This document shows, piece by piece, positions 1 to 11,116 of a stretch of 64,000 nucleotides of DNA. Under the pieces are notes generated by a model. That model worked only from the letters and a program-made list of their open reading frames with translations, did not search any database and was not told the DNA's origin. Source of the stretch: Symbiodinium natans (lineage: Eukaryota; Sar; Dinophyceae; Suessiales; Symbiodiniaceae); contig CAJNDS010002543.1 of assembly GCA_905221605.1 (NCBI GenBank), positions 283,663-347,662 of the forward strand. Reading direction: 5' to 3'. The translations under genes and the position numbers were made by a program. The stretch's first letter is position 1. Each line of letters opens with the position of its first letter.

Positions 1-104
1 TGCATCCTCGGCCTTTTCCTCAGAACAAAGGCGAGGAGCCCTGATGATGGGCAGCATAGAGGAGGCGCACTGCGGCTGCCCACTCCCCTTGGAAGCATCC
101 AGGG

Positions 105-139
105 CTTTAGGGTTTAGGGTTTAGGGTTTAGGGTTTAGG
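105..139 (+). repeat. Interstitial telomeric tract (TTTAGGG)n
   Basis: About five units on the plus strand. Confidence 0.9.
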
Positions 140-141
140 AC

Positions 142-777
142 TCTCGAGTGGGCATGTCTACGTGCTAAGCCGAATGTTAACAGGCCAGTAATTCTATTGG
201 CCGGGCAAAATAAAACACCGCATTGGCTAACATAGAAAAGTCCAGACGTGTCCCTTATGTGCACTATCCAATGCTCTGTTCTTGTTGGAACAAACTCACA
301 AGGCAAGGACATGCCAGAGAGCATGCGACGGTGCGCGTGTCGATTTACATGGCTTCAGGGAGTGGAGGTACTCCTGACGCATGGGAAGAACCTAATCTGA
401 CTTGATGCCAAATGCCTGCCAGGATGCCGGAGCGGCCGCATGCACCTCAGAAGAAAAGGCAAGTGAGCGTCCAAGCAACTTGTAGCAAGGACAAAACAGG
501 AGGAGGCTCACTTGAGCGACTGCTGGAATGGCTTGAGGGTCTTGCGTGAGCAGCAATCAGTTGACCATCTTTATGCAACCAGCTGGAGATTTGCCGAGCC
601 GAACCGGAGGGCCTGAACCGAATCGCCCTGAACCGCTGTGGCTTCATCTGGCGACGTCAAAAGCCCTGACACCGCTTGGGCCAAAGTCCCTGATAAGGGA
701 TGGTGGCCCACCCACTCTTCGACTTCTTGTGCCCTGAGAAAAAAGCTGCCTTTGGTTTTCGACTCCTCTCAACTAAG
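142..777. other. No confident gene
   Basis: GC-balanced sequence with short frames on both strands and no recognised motif; probably intron or intergenic. Confidence 0.5.
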
Positions 778-892
778 ACGAGATGCCGACGACAGCGCTG
801 TAGGCCAAAGCATCTCGGTGATCTGGCGCAGCAGCTGCGAAGAGGTCGAGAGCTTGTTGCCAGTGCAGAGCCCGTCCTGTTGAAGGCTTATG
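778..892 (+). CDS. Candidate exon, unknown
   Basis: Acceptor CTCTCAACTAAG, donor ATG|GTTTAGG; open frame ending QQLRRGRELVASAEPVLLKAY. A similar short candidate is at 24-103. Confidence 0.32.
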
Positions 893-945
893 GTTTAGGG
901 GGGTTTAGGGTTTAGGGTTCAGGGTTCAGGGTTTAGGGTTTGGGG
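893..945 (+). repeat. Interstitial telomeric tract, degenerate (TTTAGGG/TTCAGGG)
   Basis: About seven units with TTCAGGG and TTTGGGG variants. Confidence 0.88.
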
Positions 946-1906
946 AATGGCCTAGACATTCGGAGTTCAGGCTCCAGACAAGAAGCCGAAGGCTCATGAC
1001 TTCAAAGCGCTTCGCACATCTTCACGGATCCCACACAAGAACTCTACAGCCCCCAAAACACCTGTCAGTTTCAACAGGGGTTTGGGGAGTTGGGCTTGTG
1101 AAGCAACATGTTTGTGAAGTAAAATGTCTTTTAAAATTTTCAGGGCCAGGCCATGAGCTGAAAGAGACATGAAGTATACACGAACTTGCCGGGCACTCGG
1201 AGAGCCGGGATCACATGATTGGGGGAAACATGGCTTCATCTCGAGGGTGAAGGGCCTCGAGCTTCTTCATGCAGGAGTTTGGGGTGTGTCCGCCTGTCAT
1301 GATCACTGTGGGGGGAAAGGTGTCTATGTTGCTTTTGGCGTGCTCTGTGACGTACAAGAAGCTTGCCGCAGATGGTTGCTGACGTTGAGATATTTCGTGC
1401 ATAGTTGCTCAGGTGCGTTCCCTCGGCTGGAATGTGTGTGCTCTTTCAGCTGTTCATGTTGGGTGGGATACAAACCGAGTGACACAGTAGGAGGCGTGTG
1501 GCATGAGGACACTGAGGCGAACCTTGTGCCTCTGGAGGTCTTGAGAGGGGGCGTGGGTGGCAGGCCACACCGAAACCGCTGGTCGCGGACCCCACGGTCA
1601 CTCACTCACGGATGGGCCTCCTACGTCAGGGGCTTGGTAGTCCAGTATCGAAGCGTTGCTTTCATGTAAGCATGTGGGCCTATCAGAAAGCTCGTACATA
1701 GTGAATTTCCATTGCCTGTTGTAGGGTTCCTTCCAACCCTCAGATGCGGCATCGTCTCTCTAGGGTGCGGTGGAGTCTAAGAGTCAAAGGCATATGGGCT
1801 CTGGTAGAGTTTGAGGTTTACGACGGCCACAAGAAATAGTCAGCGAGCAGAAAGAAGACTCGCTGTAGTCCAAATACTCATTGTGTGAATATGAGTCACC
1901 TGAACA
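946..1906. other. No confident gene
   Basis: Contains a 166-codon plus frame (1169-1669) and an 81-codon minus frame (994-1239) with no recognised similarity. Confidence 0.5.
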
Positions 1907-1963
1907 ACCCTAAACCCTGAACCCTGAACCCTGAACCCTGAACCCTAAACCCTGAACCCTAAA
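1907..1963 (-). repeat. Interstitial telomeric tract, CCCTAAA/CCCTGAA
   Basis: About eight units, half of them CCCTGAA. Confidence 0.88.
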
Positions 1964-2053
1964 AGCATGCACCGAAGCGCCCCTACCTTCGGCGGCCACC
2001 GCCGCCGCGAGCCGCGGGGCGCCATCGCCGCCCATGGAGGCATGCCATGGCAG

Positions 2054-2107
2054 CACATGAACTCAGTCACCCTATACCGTGCAATACACTCCATACCATC
2101 CTTTAAG
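2054..2107 (+). CDS. Candidate exon, unknown
   Basis: 18 open codons HMNSVTLYRAIHSIPSFK between CCATGGCAG and AAG|GTTTAGGG, abutting the longest telomeric tract. Confidence 0.3.
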
Positions 2108-2365
2108 GTTTAGGGTTTAGGGTAGTTTAGGGTTTAGGGTTAGGGTTTAGGGTTTAGGGTTTAGGGTTTAGGGTTTAGGGTTTAGGGTTTAGGGTTTAGG
2201 GTTTAGGGTTTAGGGTTTAGGGTTTAGGGTTTAGGGTTTAGGGTTTAGGGTTTAGGGGGTTTAGGGTTTAGGGTTTAGGGTTTAGGGTTTAGGGTTTAGG
2301 GTTTAGGGTTTAGGGTTTAGGGTTTAGGGTTTAGGGTTTAGGGTTTAGGGTTTAGGGTTTAGGGT
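2107..2365 (+). repeat. Long interstitial telomeric tract (TTTAGGG)n
   Basis: About 36 nearly perfect units, the longest tract in the window. Confidence 0.95.
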
Positions 2366-3099
2366 GTGCTACGTTCTGGGTTGCTCGTTGGGCTCCGGGG
2401 CCTCACCTTATTTTTTTCTAACCGGCCCCTCTGCCCGAGTCGCTCGCAACATCGCGTGGCGGTAAGCCCGCCCCAAGCCACCCGGCATATTCATTTTTAG
2501 GGTTTAGTTCCTAAAGTCTGCCTTTTCCAGCGGGGGCATGCGTGCCCCTGCGCACGCTGTTTCGGCACCGTCCCGATCTAAGCCTCGCGGGGGCAGGGCT
2601 ACAAAGCGGTGAAGTTCTAGCAGGGTTGGGGGGTAGCCCTTCATCATCAAAATCGGGACGGGCTTGTTTGAAGGCGTTTGGCATCCCGCATCTGCCATCA
2701 CGGAAGGCGTCGCATGTGTCTCATACAGATTGGTTTGGGATACCGCCGGGGTACCGCTGCCCCTCGACCGGACCAGCGTCCCGACGTGCTTATTTGAGCA
2801 CGTTTGGCATCCCAAAACAATTTGGGTTACCGAAGGGGTATTGGAAGCTTTTCGATGAAGCGAAGCTTTCGAAGCTTTTGGAGGATTCAAAGCTCCTGTT
2901 TCAAGGCTTCTGGAGGCTACAAGAAGCTTTTGTGAAGCCCTGCTGGGGGTTCCGACCCAAAAAAACCAGAAACGAGAGGCCTCCCAAAACCATCCATTTC
3001 AGTACAAAAAGTAGCATTTTCACTGTGTGTCCAGGACAATCCCGGGGTCCCCCCCCATTTGGGGCTTTGAGAAGCTTTCTTGTGAACCCACAAGAAACA
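2366..3099. other. No confident gene
   Basis: Leads into the minisatellite; frames here are not protein-like. Confidence 0.45.
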
Positions 3100-3510
3100 G
3101 CTCAGAAAAGCCTGGGAGAAGCCCAAAAAGGCTCAGGAATGGTCTGGCGGGAGCCGAAAAAGGCTCAGAAATGGTCTGGGAGAAGCCCAAAAAAAAGGCT
3201 CAGAAATGGTCTGAGACAAGCCCAAAACGTTCAGAAATGGTCTGGGAGCAGCGAGCCGAAAAAAGCTCAGAAATGGTCTGGGACAGGCCCAAAAAAGCTC
3301 GGAAATGGTCTGGGAGAAGCCCAAAAAAGCTCAGAAATGGTCTGGGAGGACCCCCAAAAGGCTCAGAAATTATCTGGGTGAAGCCCAAAAAAGCTGAGGA
3401 ATGGTCTAGCGGGAGCCGTAAAAAAAGGCTCAGGAATAGTCTGAAGTTCAAAACGGCTCAGAAACGGTCTGGGTGGGAGGAGCCCAAAAAAGCTCATGGG
3501 GGCGGGGGGG
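3100..3510 (+). repeat. Degenerate ~34-bp minisatellite, copy 1
   Basis: About 11 units around GCTCAGAAATGGTCTGGGAG followed by AAGCCCAAAAAA. It produces false long frames rich in KKAQKWSG-type repeats. Confidence 0.85.
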
Positions 3511-3878
3511 GGGGGCAAGGTTGCACGAGCAATTGTCTTGGGTTTCGGGCCTTTACCTTTGACACTCAAAGGCTCGACCGCCTTGACGGCCAGTCTGGGC
3601 CTTGCCTTGCCTTGGAGCGTCCAGCAGCCCCAGCTTTACCTGGGCTGCACGTTCAGTGCTCTCAGGTCGCTCGCGAAGCTCGGACAGCTTCGGGCTCAAG
3701 TGTTGGTAGCGAGCCCTTTAGGGTTTAGCTAAAATCAAGGATCTAAATGGCTTGGGCTTCTGAGGTCCATTTGATGACTGAGTTTGAGGGGTTCCAAGTT
3801 TGGGTGAAGTTCGATCGATTGTACCTAGGCTGTGGCTTCTGACAGCAGGATCGTCGAAGGGCCGAGGCCGCTTTGCGG

Positions 3879-3918
3879 GTTTAGGGGCGGTTTAGGGTTT
3901 AGGGTTTCGGGTTTAGGG
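3879..3918 (+). repeat. Short degenerate telomeric tract
   Basis: TTTAGGGGCGG then TTTAGGG, TTTAGGG, TTTCGGG and TTTAGGG units. A single unit also occurs at 3717-3726. Confidence 0.75.
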
Positions 3919-3944
3919 CTCAGTATGCTTAGGGTTTGGAGTTG

Positions 3945-4130
3945 TGTTGGAGTCTACGTTCGGTTTGGAGTTGATTTCCCTGAGAGGGCCATTTGGGTTC
4001 AGAGGCAGAGGGTGCTCCAAACTTGTCGTCCCAGGATAGCCCAGGCTGAACACGGACAAGGCAAACAATAGCGCCACTGCCCTCGCCAGACAAGGAGCTT
4101 GAAGGACGTGTCTTGGAAAACCACTCCTAA
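3945..4130 (+). repeat. Dispersed repeat, copy 1
   Basis: GGTTTGGAGTTGATTTCCC ... CTCCAAACTTGTCGTCC ... CACTGCCCTCGC also occurs at 8215-8415. Confidence 0.7.
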
Positions 4131-4177
4131 TGAAGAGCTTCTGGGTCGTCCTTTGTTGCAGTATTCGTCAGGGAGTG

Positions 4178-5143
4178 AATTTGCACCTTTCCCTTCTGGG
4201 AAGGAGCACCGGAAAATGAGCAGCACAAAAGGGCTCGTGGCCTCTTGCATCTCCAAAGAGCAAGAAGCCGCTGACATGACTGGAACACCCGTGCAACCTC
4301 CCACAAACTTGCGACATTGAACACGAAACGCGGATTTGAGTAGAAGGCTGCAAAGGAAGCTTGCACGGTCTAATGTTCGTGGGGAACGATCCAAACCGAT
4401 CGGCCAGGGCCAAGGAGGCCACCACATAAGGAGGCCACCACGTAAGATTCCGAGGCTTGCAGCAGGGCTCGATCCCACACGACTGTATCAGAGAAGCCCT
4501 CTTTGAACCTCTGAGCGTCCTCTGGAACCTCTATAGTAAAACTCCTGTGTCCCGTGGAATCCTGCTGCTGCTGCGCTCTGGATTCCGTTCTACGAGGTCA
4601 TGAACAAGGCAGAGAGAGACCAGCCACGCGACCGTTCAGAACAGCTGACGAGGGTCAATCAGAGTGCACAGATGGCACAGACATGAATTTGCACCTTTCA
4701 AAAGTGGGAAGGAGCACCGGAACATGAGCAGCACAATAGGGTTCGTGGCCTCTTGCATCTCCAAAGAGCAAGAAGCCGCTGACATGACTGGAACACCCGT
4801 GCAACCTCCCACAAACTTGCGACATTGAACACGAAACGCGGATTTGAGTAGAAGGCTGCAAAGGAAGCTTGCACGGTCTAATGTTCGTGGGGAACGATCC
4901 AAACCGATCGGCCAGGGCCAAGGAGGCCACCACATAAGGAGGCCACCACGTAAGATTCCGAGGCTTGCAGCAGGGCTCGATCCCACACGACTGTATCAGA
5001 GAAGCCCTCTTTGAACCTCTGAGCGTCCTCTGGAACCTCTATAGTAAAACTCCTGTGTCCCGTGGAATCCTGCTGCTGCTGCGCTCTGGATTCCGTTCTA
5101 CGAGGTCATGAACAAGGCAGACCCAGAACAGCCACGCGACCAC
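4178..5143 (+). repeat. Near-identical duplication, two ~455-bp copies offset by 508 bp
   Basis: 4178-4632 and 4686-5143 match base for base over most of their length (for example CTATAGTAAA at 4531 and 5039). They diverge at the left end. No recognisable gene lies inside. Confidence 0.88.
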
Positions 5144-5871
5144 AACGACTCAAGGACTTGCGAGAACTTCTCCAGACCTTCTGCCACCACGAAAATGCAC
5201 CCAAGTTCAGCCTTTGTAGCAGCTACAGCGCGCGAAAACAAGCGAAGAAACCACCAACGGCATACCAGTAGAACAGGTCTAAGGGGTCTGGGCTGTCCGA
5301 CTCGTGGCATTTTCTCAGCTACTACAACGACATGTTTCTTCGTATTAGACTGAGCTCGAGGCATCTCAAAGCGCTCTTAGGGGTGATACAGTAGCGCTCG
5401 CAACAGCTGATCTGTGTCGGCAAAACAAACGAGTGCACGGGAGTAAAGAAGCAACTCCATCACATGGCAAGCCTAAATCGAAGATTCATGCATGCATGTT
5501 AGCAGCACGGTGAAGAACAGGCCTTTCGTCAACTACCTTACGGTGCGTCAAGACGTCGCCGGCTTGGAGTACTTCTGCATTAACATGCCCAGTCTTGCCG
5601 GGTTTTTGTCATCGTACGGGCGAGATGCCTTGGATGACAACTCTATGAAAGTCTGCGCCTGGCCCTGACCTGCAAGACTCCAAGTGGGTTGGGCTCGCAA
5701 TATGGCGCACTCGGTGGCAAGCTGCAAGGCTGCTGGACACTACAGGGCTTCGGGCTAATATGGATACAGGTCCGAACTTGGAGCTTTGAGATGACTTTAT
5801 GATCATCAGGAGCGGCCTGCATCTTGAATCATTGAAGGAGAGCGGCGGACTGTCCGTGACTCTCACCGGAA
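5144..5871. other. Downstream flank of the Mei2-like gene
   Basis: Both strands have an open ~160-nt stretch at 5505-5668 that could be an exon, strand unresolved. Confidence 0.4.
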
Positions 5872-6609
5872 CTATGCCCGTGCTCTGGGAAACTTCACCT
5901 TCCGTGTGGGAGCAGGGAAAGCCATGCTTTCCCCGTCCTTGAAAAGGCGGGGCTTTGCCTTTTCATGCACGGCGGGATGCATCACCGAGTAGTTGCGATA
6001 CTTCTTGATGAGTGCATCCAGGCCTTGGACTTTGGTGTTCCAGCACACGGCAAAGGACCCGTTCTCGCCCTGGGGTCCATCAAGGACGTCCCAAAGCTCC
6101 AAAGCGGCCTCTGGTGAGACGGCATTTAAAAACACCTCGCCATAGGGGACGCCGTGCTTGAAATCCATCGGCATGTAAGCAAAGTCGATTTTGCACAGGA
6201 GGCCCTTGACCTCAGCATGTCAACAGCTCCCCAAATTGGAGACGCTCCCTGCTGATTTCTGCAAGGCCCATGGAATCCAAAGGTCCCTTCCATGTCGCCC
6301 CATGCGATTCCCCATGCACTTGCCTACCCCGCAAACCGGGCCTTCAACAGGCCCAGCACCTCATCCACATTCGCGAAGTTTCCGAAGCTGAAGACGCAAA
6401 GCGTTGTGCGCGCGGGGGGCCTTGGAAGCGGCTGGGAAAGCTGGGTCGGCTGCAACCCTAACCCTGAACCTTGAACCCTGAACCCTAAACCCCAAACCCC
6501 AAACCCCAAACCCTAAACCCTAAACCCTAAACCCTAAACCCTAAATCCTAAGCCTTGCCTCTGCAGGCGGCTGGGCTTCAGGCGGTAAGGCATTGCCCTT
6601 CTCCTCTTC
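5872..6609 (-). CDS. Mei2-like RNA-binding protein, C-terminal RRM, three exons
   Basis: Mei2-type proteins bind RNA through a C-terminal RRM (RRM_2 family), which is common in dinoflagellates. Exons on the minus strand: 6559-6609 (17 codons, Glu/Pro-rich), 6342-6449 (36 codons, with [11 protein letters not shown] as RNP2 strand and VDEVLGLLK as first helix), and 5872-6210 (112 codons plus TAG). The last exon carries [11 protein letters not shown], the RNP1-like [17 protein letters not shown], and the typical tail [12 protein letters not shown] ... PRLFKDG ... FPAPTRKV. All three join in phase 0 with GC donors (GAG|GCAAGG, AAG|GCCCGG) and AG acceptors (TTGCAG, CTGAG). The first intron (6450-6558) is a telomeric tract. 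The 5' part of the gene lies upstream and was not traced. An alternative without the second intron would need a frameshift. Confidence 0.8.
6450..6558 (-). repeat. Telomeric-repeat intron of the Mei2-like gene (109 nt, GC-AG)
   Basis: On the sense (minus) strand the intron starts GCAAGGCTTAGGATTTAGGG, runs through TTTAGGG, TTTGGGG and TTCAGGG units and ends TTAGGGTTGCAG. Removing it joins an open 17-codon exon to the RRM exon in phase 0. Confidence 0.75.
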
Positions 6610-6767
6610 CTGCGAATGCAATGGTTCAGCAACTTACTTACTGTCCTACGGTAAACTTGAAGCTTCGGGCTGGAGGGATTCTGAAGCACTCAGGGGCTCA
6701 GCTCGCTTCCGAGGCAGCAGAGTCTTTCAGTGCCTGGGGGGCGTCGCCTTCCGCCTTCCTCTCATTA

Positions 6768-6809
6768 TACATATGTATATACATATACAATGTGATATAC
6801 ATACATATC

Positions 6810-6853
<44 letters not shown>

Positions 6854-6972
6854 CACATACATATATGTATATGTATATACATATATATATATATATATAC
6901 AGATATATATATATGTATGTATATACATATATATATATACACATAATTATATACACATATGTATATGCATAT
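6768..6972. repeat. AT/TA-rich microsatellite
   Basis: About 200 bp of TA, TATG and TACA dinucleotide mixtures. Confidence 0.9.
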
Positions 6973-6984
6973 ATCCTACTACAG

Positions 6985-7114
6985 CCCACAAGCAACCTTG
7001 CCCATCCAAGGAAGTGCTGGAACTGATTGCACTCGCCGAAGTGGCAAGTCAGAGTCGACGTCCTGCAGGCTTTTGTGCAATCTTGCACAGGGCTCGCGCC
7101 GAAACCAAATTGGG
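6985..7114 (+). CDS. Candidate exon, strand unresolved
   Basis: Between a CTACTACAG acceptor after the AT microsatellite and a GG|GTTTAGGG donor; plus frame [19 protein letters not shown]. The minus strand is also open and could belong to the Mei2-like gene. Confidence 0.3.
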
Positions 7115-7161
7115 GTTTAGGGTTTAGGGTTTAGGGTTTAGGGTTTAGGGTTTTAGGGTTT
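7112..7161 (+). repeat. Interstitial telomeric tract (TTTAGGG)n
   Basis: Six to seven units directly after a candidate exon ending at 7114. Confidence 0.9.
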
Positions 7162-7317
7162 GGGCTCCTCTAAGGTTCCGCTAGGAACTCGAGGCTTGTG
7201 CTGTACACTGGTGGAGGGGTTACTGGTTTAGGCCCTTAGGTCTGTCCCAGCAACGCCCCACAGTCCTCAGCCATCTCAACGAACGTGTTCTTCACCTGAG
7301 CTACTTCTTAGTCCCTA

Positions 7318-7397
7318 CATGGGCTATTGTACCCCAAAACCCCTCAACAGGCCCTTAAAGGGGTTGGCTAGGGGATGTTAAGGCCTAATAGCCCATG
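7318..7397. mobile_element. Short inverted-repeat (MITE-like) element, CATGGGCTATT family
   Basis: CATGGGCTATT at the left and AATAGCCCATG at the right, 80 bp in total. Confidence 0.55.
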
Positions 7398-9199
7398 CTG
7401 CTCAAGTACTGTGGCTGAGCAAATATGATGACAGCGAAAAGCAGAAGGAGTAGTAGGACGTGATCCGCTGAACACTACTGGTCCGCATCGAGAACCTGGA
7501 CCTGTAGCCTTCCCGCAACCGCAACCGCAACGACCGCCATTAGGCGGCCTTCCCACCTGCACCGCCCAAAGCCCTCCCTTAGCAGCCCGTAGCCATCCGC
7601 AACCACCTCGAACCTCCTTAGCACCTTCACCCTCCTCCCTGTGGGCTGCCACAGCCCCCTGCTTGGCAGCCCACATATGGAAAAGGCCTGGTTTTCTCCT
7701 TGGCACAGTCGCAGCAGTAGCAGTTGTGAGCACGGCTGAGGGATCACTGCCCAGGGCAGACAGAATACTTGATGAGACACAATGAGGCACTCCACAAGAG
7801 ACTCCCTCACCTAACTTTCACCTGTAGCGATGACTGGGAACTTGCTATCCAGGGTTCCACCCTCGAGGATCTGCGCAGGCTTTGACTCATCTATCCTCCA
7901 TTATGGCAAGCGTACGTGGCAAATTACGCCGTCGCGCGAAAGCAAGCCCTCGACTCCCAAGCCAAGTCACTGTAAATGGCGTTGCCATGCCGCCTCCAGC
8001 TGCTACTTCTTCCTTCTCCTTGCGCGTGATGTGCTGCGAGCCGGCAGACAAAATGCTGCAGCACACACCTGCTGATTGAAGTGCCCGCGCGAATTTGTGC
8101 TCGTTAAAGGCGTCTAACCTGATTACAGGCTTTCAGGGTTTCTCAAGAAAATCAGGCTTTGTCGATGGTGGAGTGTCGGCTGCCTGTCAGGCCAAAGACG
8201 CGCATGCTTTGGGCTTGCGGATGTTTTGGAGGCTACGTTTGGTTTGGAGTTGATTTCCCCGAGTGGGCCATTTGTGTTCAGAGGTTGCTCCAAACTTGTC
8301 GTCCGAGGAAACCCGAGGCTGAAGAAGCAGGCACGGACAAAGCAAACACACTGTAGTGGCACCACTGCCCTCGCAAAAAAGGGAAGCTTGACAGGATGTG
8401 AAATTATTCCTGATGTTGTGCTCCTGCGTTGTGCTATGTTGCTTAACATAGCCATGGACTTGTGTCAACGCTGCCCGGCAGCATGATGCATAGGTATATA
8501 TATGCCCCAAGATCTACACCCTCCTTGTCTACACTACTCTTCTGCTTGCTTCCATGCACTTGTGTACAAGTAGTGCACGCCGAAAACACTGTAAATACCG
8601 ATAAAATCGTACTTGTCGAGTATTTCCGGGACGATTTTCCGTAACACATCATGCATGCAAAATGTCCATAAATCTGCAACCGAATTTCGTCTTAAAATTA
8701 TGTGACCTTCTATACTCCGAAAGCCAAACAACCTGGAAGGTATAGCAGTTTTGCTATTAACACCCAAGAAAACTCATGTTTTTTTGTGTTGATTACTGTT
8801 GTCTTAGTAAACAAATACGTGCTGAGCTGCACGTGTCAACACTGGGTCTGACGCGGCTTCTTTCAGGATTCCCAGGAAAGGGTTTCTTTCTCTCATACAA
8901 CAATAACAGCTCATAATAGGATAATTCCTACCACTAACCATAACAATATTATCATGCCTACTTTCATAGTAATCATGGGTTCCGTAGTAAAAAATATATG
9001 TCCGCTGCGTTTCGGGGGTTCTACAAACTCCAAGTCCTGCCTGTCGGGCGGCTTGCGGCGTGTGTCCCAATTGCTGTCCTTCATTGCTCACTCCAAGCAA
9101 GCTGAAAATAGGAATTCATAAGAAATCGACAAAACCAGTATGTACTTAGTATTGAATTTCTATGCAATGAATACTGCATTGGTGTGCTTTTAAAAATGT
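7398..9199. other. No confident gene
   Basis: Short frames, dispersed repeat copy 2, and falling GC content from 8.4 kb on. Confidence 0.5.
8215..8415 (+). repeat. Dispersed repeat, copy 2
   Basis: Same order of shared blocks as 3945-4130 with small indels. Confidence 0.7.
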
Positions 9200-10060
9200 A
9201 CCAGGTGTTTCAATTCAATAGTATTTAGTTTGCCTATGTAATCAACATTTTGCTTGGAAAAAAGCGTTGCTTAGGAAAATTGCATTATTTGTACCGAAAC
9301 ACCTGAAAACCAAAAAGTCCAAACTTCGCCAAAGATTCTCCCAAGACTTTAGGATTTGGAATTTCCGAGTACTATGATCTTCACGAGGCAAATATGTTTC
9401 TAAGAAAACCTATGTATTCTTGAGCTTGCCTATGCGAATTGTGCGCTTGAGACAGAATATAATCTGTACAAGTGGTATTTAGTTAGTGCGCGAGCAGTGC
9501 TTCTTCATTATGTGATGAAAACTGCTTGTTTTACAGTCAAATCTAGTACACATAATCGCTGTGCTAAAGTCGTGTTTCTTTAAGAGCTCTACGAGAATTC
9601 TGCATTTTTAAGCTTGTCTATGCTGTTTAGGAGTTCTACTTTTCTAGGAGAACTGTGTACTTGTAAGCTTGTCTATGCGAATTGTGTGTTTTAGACATAA
9701 GGCTTCGATACTTCACGAGCCAGCTTCTTTCATATGGTAGTAATTCAATATTTTTGCCGCACTATGTGTTTAGAAGAGGATTTCCCTGGGCTTCGAACAC
9801 GCACTGCTTCTCTAGAAACAGAACGAACTGCTTCTCAAAAAACATCTTGTCTCTAAAATTGCAGTATTTGTGTAGATTGCCGAGCACAATCGCTACATTT
9901 TGCAATAGATATTCTATGGGTGAACAAGAACTAGGATAATTCACTCGCCTCTTTCGTATAGTTATTTGTTCAATATTTGCCTAGTGCAGGCACTATGCAT
10001 TTGAAAAAGCACAGTATTTCCCTAGGTTTTGGGCACGCACTATTTCTCTACAAGAGAAAC
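9200..10060 (+). repeat. AT-rich degenerate tandem repeat, period about 230-245 bp
   Basis: Blocks such as GCTTGTCTATGCGAATTGTG (9430s and 9670s) and CACTATG ... TTTCCCT(A/G)GG ... CACGCACT (9760s and 9990s) recur. No coding sequence seen. Confidence 0.55.
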
Positions 10061-10254
10061 ACCATCAGACAAACCAAAAACCCACAAACCAAAAAAGACA
10101 AAACCAAAAAAAAAAACAAAACATCAAAATAACCATTTTTCTGAGACTCTTGGAAACATGAAACCACAAAAACCAAAAAACAAAAACACCCAAACCAAAA
10201 AAAACAAACCAACACCAAAAAAAAACTTTTACTTCGGACATCCCCACCCTCTCT

Positions 10255-10600
10255 TGGTAGAGATACTCTGGGGTTGGGGGCACTCCAGCGGCTGGGCACT
10301 CTGGGGATAAGCTGGGGTTGGGCACTCGAGGGAGACTGGGGTTGGGCACTCCAACAAAACTCTGGGGCTGGGCACTCCTTGGACAGGCACTCTAGGGGCC
10401 TCTGGGGCTGCGGCTGGGCACTCCAGGGAGACTCTGGGGTGGGGGGGACTCTGGGGCTGGGCACTGCGGGGACACTCTGGGGTTTGGCACCCTAGACAGA
10501 CTCTGAAATTGGGCCTCTGGGGGTTGGGCACTCCAGGGACACTCTAGAGTTGGGCACTCTGGGGACACTTTGCGGTTGGGCACTCCAGGGATGAGCGAGG
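10255..10600 (+). repeat. GC-rich minisatellite with GGGCACTC units
   Basis: About ten degenerate 27-35-bp units around GGGGTTGGGCACTCCAGGGA. It is flanked on the left by an A-rich block (10060-10230). Confidence 0.8.
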
Positions 10601-10682
10601 AGTAGACCGGGCGAGGAGAAGAGTTCCGGGCGAGGAGAAGAGTGGGTTTAAATCTAACAACCCCACACCGAGGGTGGGGAAC

Positions 10683-10870
10683 AAAACAAAAAGAAACAAA
10701 AAAACATTATTCCGAGACTCTTGGACAAAAGATCATAACCCCGTGACGTCAAGAGTTCGAAAATAATGTTTTTGGTGTTTTTTTTTGGTTGCATGGGTTG
10801 TTTAGTTTCACCTGTCCAAGAGTCTCAGAATAATGTTCTTTTTGTTTTTTGGTTTCTTTGGCGTTTTTGA
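10683..10870. repeat. Inverted repeat (palindromic element)
   Basis: AACATTATTCCGAGACTCTT in the left arm pairs with AAGAGTCTCAGAATAATGTT in the right arm. A third related arm with GAGACTCTTGGA is at 10141-10153. Confidence 0.65.
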
Positions 10871-11116
10871 CCTTTTTTTGGGTTCTGGAAACCTGTAAAC
10901 GTAGATCTTGGGGGGGGGGGGGGTGGCGAGCATGCATATATATATATATATATGTATGTATATATATACATATATATATATATATGCATGAATGGCATCA
11001 GGGTTGAGGCCGGATGAGGAGATGTGCCTCAGACGACCGACCGGCAGTCTGGGCCAGAACGTTACATAGCGCCCCATTGCGGGTTCAGGGTTTGGCAAGT
11101 GGAGTTCTGACCCTCC

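Noticed and set aside
2542-3728. 279- and 233-codon plus frames with KKAQKWSG-type repeats
   Set aside because: Produced by the 34-bp minisatellite; the same array recurs in a WD40 intron.
4455-4485. GGGCTCGATCCC, resembling a tRNA T-loop (also at 4970s)
   Set aside because: No matching acceptor, D or anticodon arms around it.
5872-6330. Mei2-like fragment as a frameshifted pseudogene
   Set aside because: An apparent frame change before KGLLCKIDF disappears with a 131-nt GC-AG intron (6211-6341) that joins in phase.
6555-7127. 190-codon plus frame with Ile-Tyr repeats
   Set aside because: It reads straight through the AT microsatellite and an intron-like stretch; only 6985-7114 remains a candidate exon.
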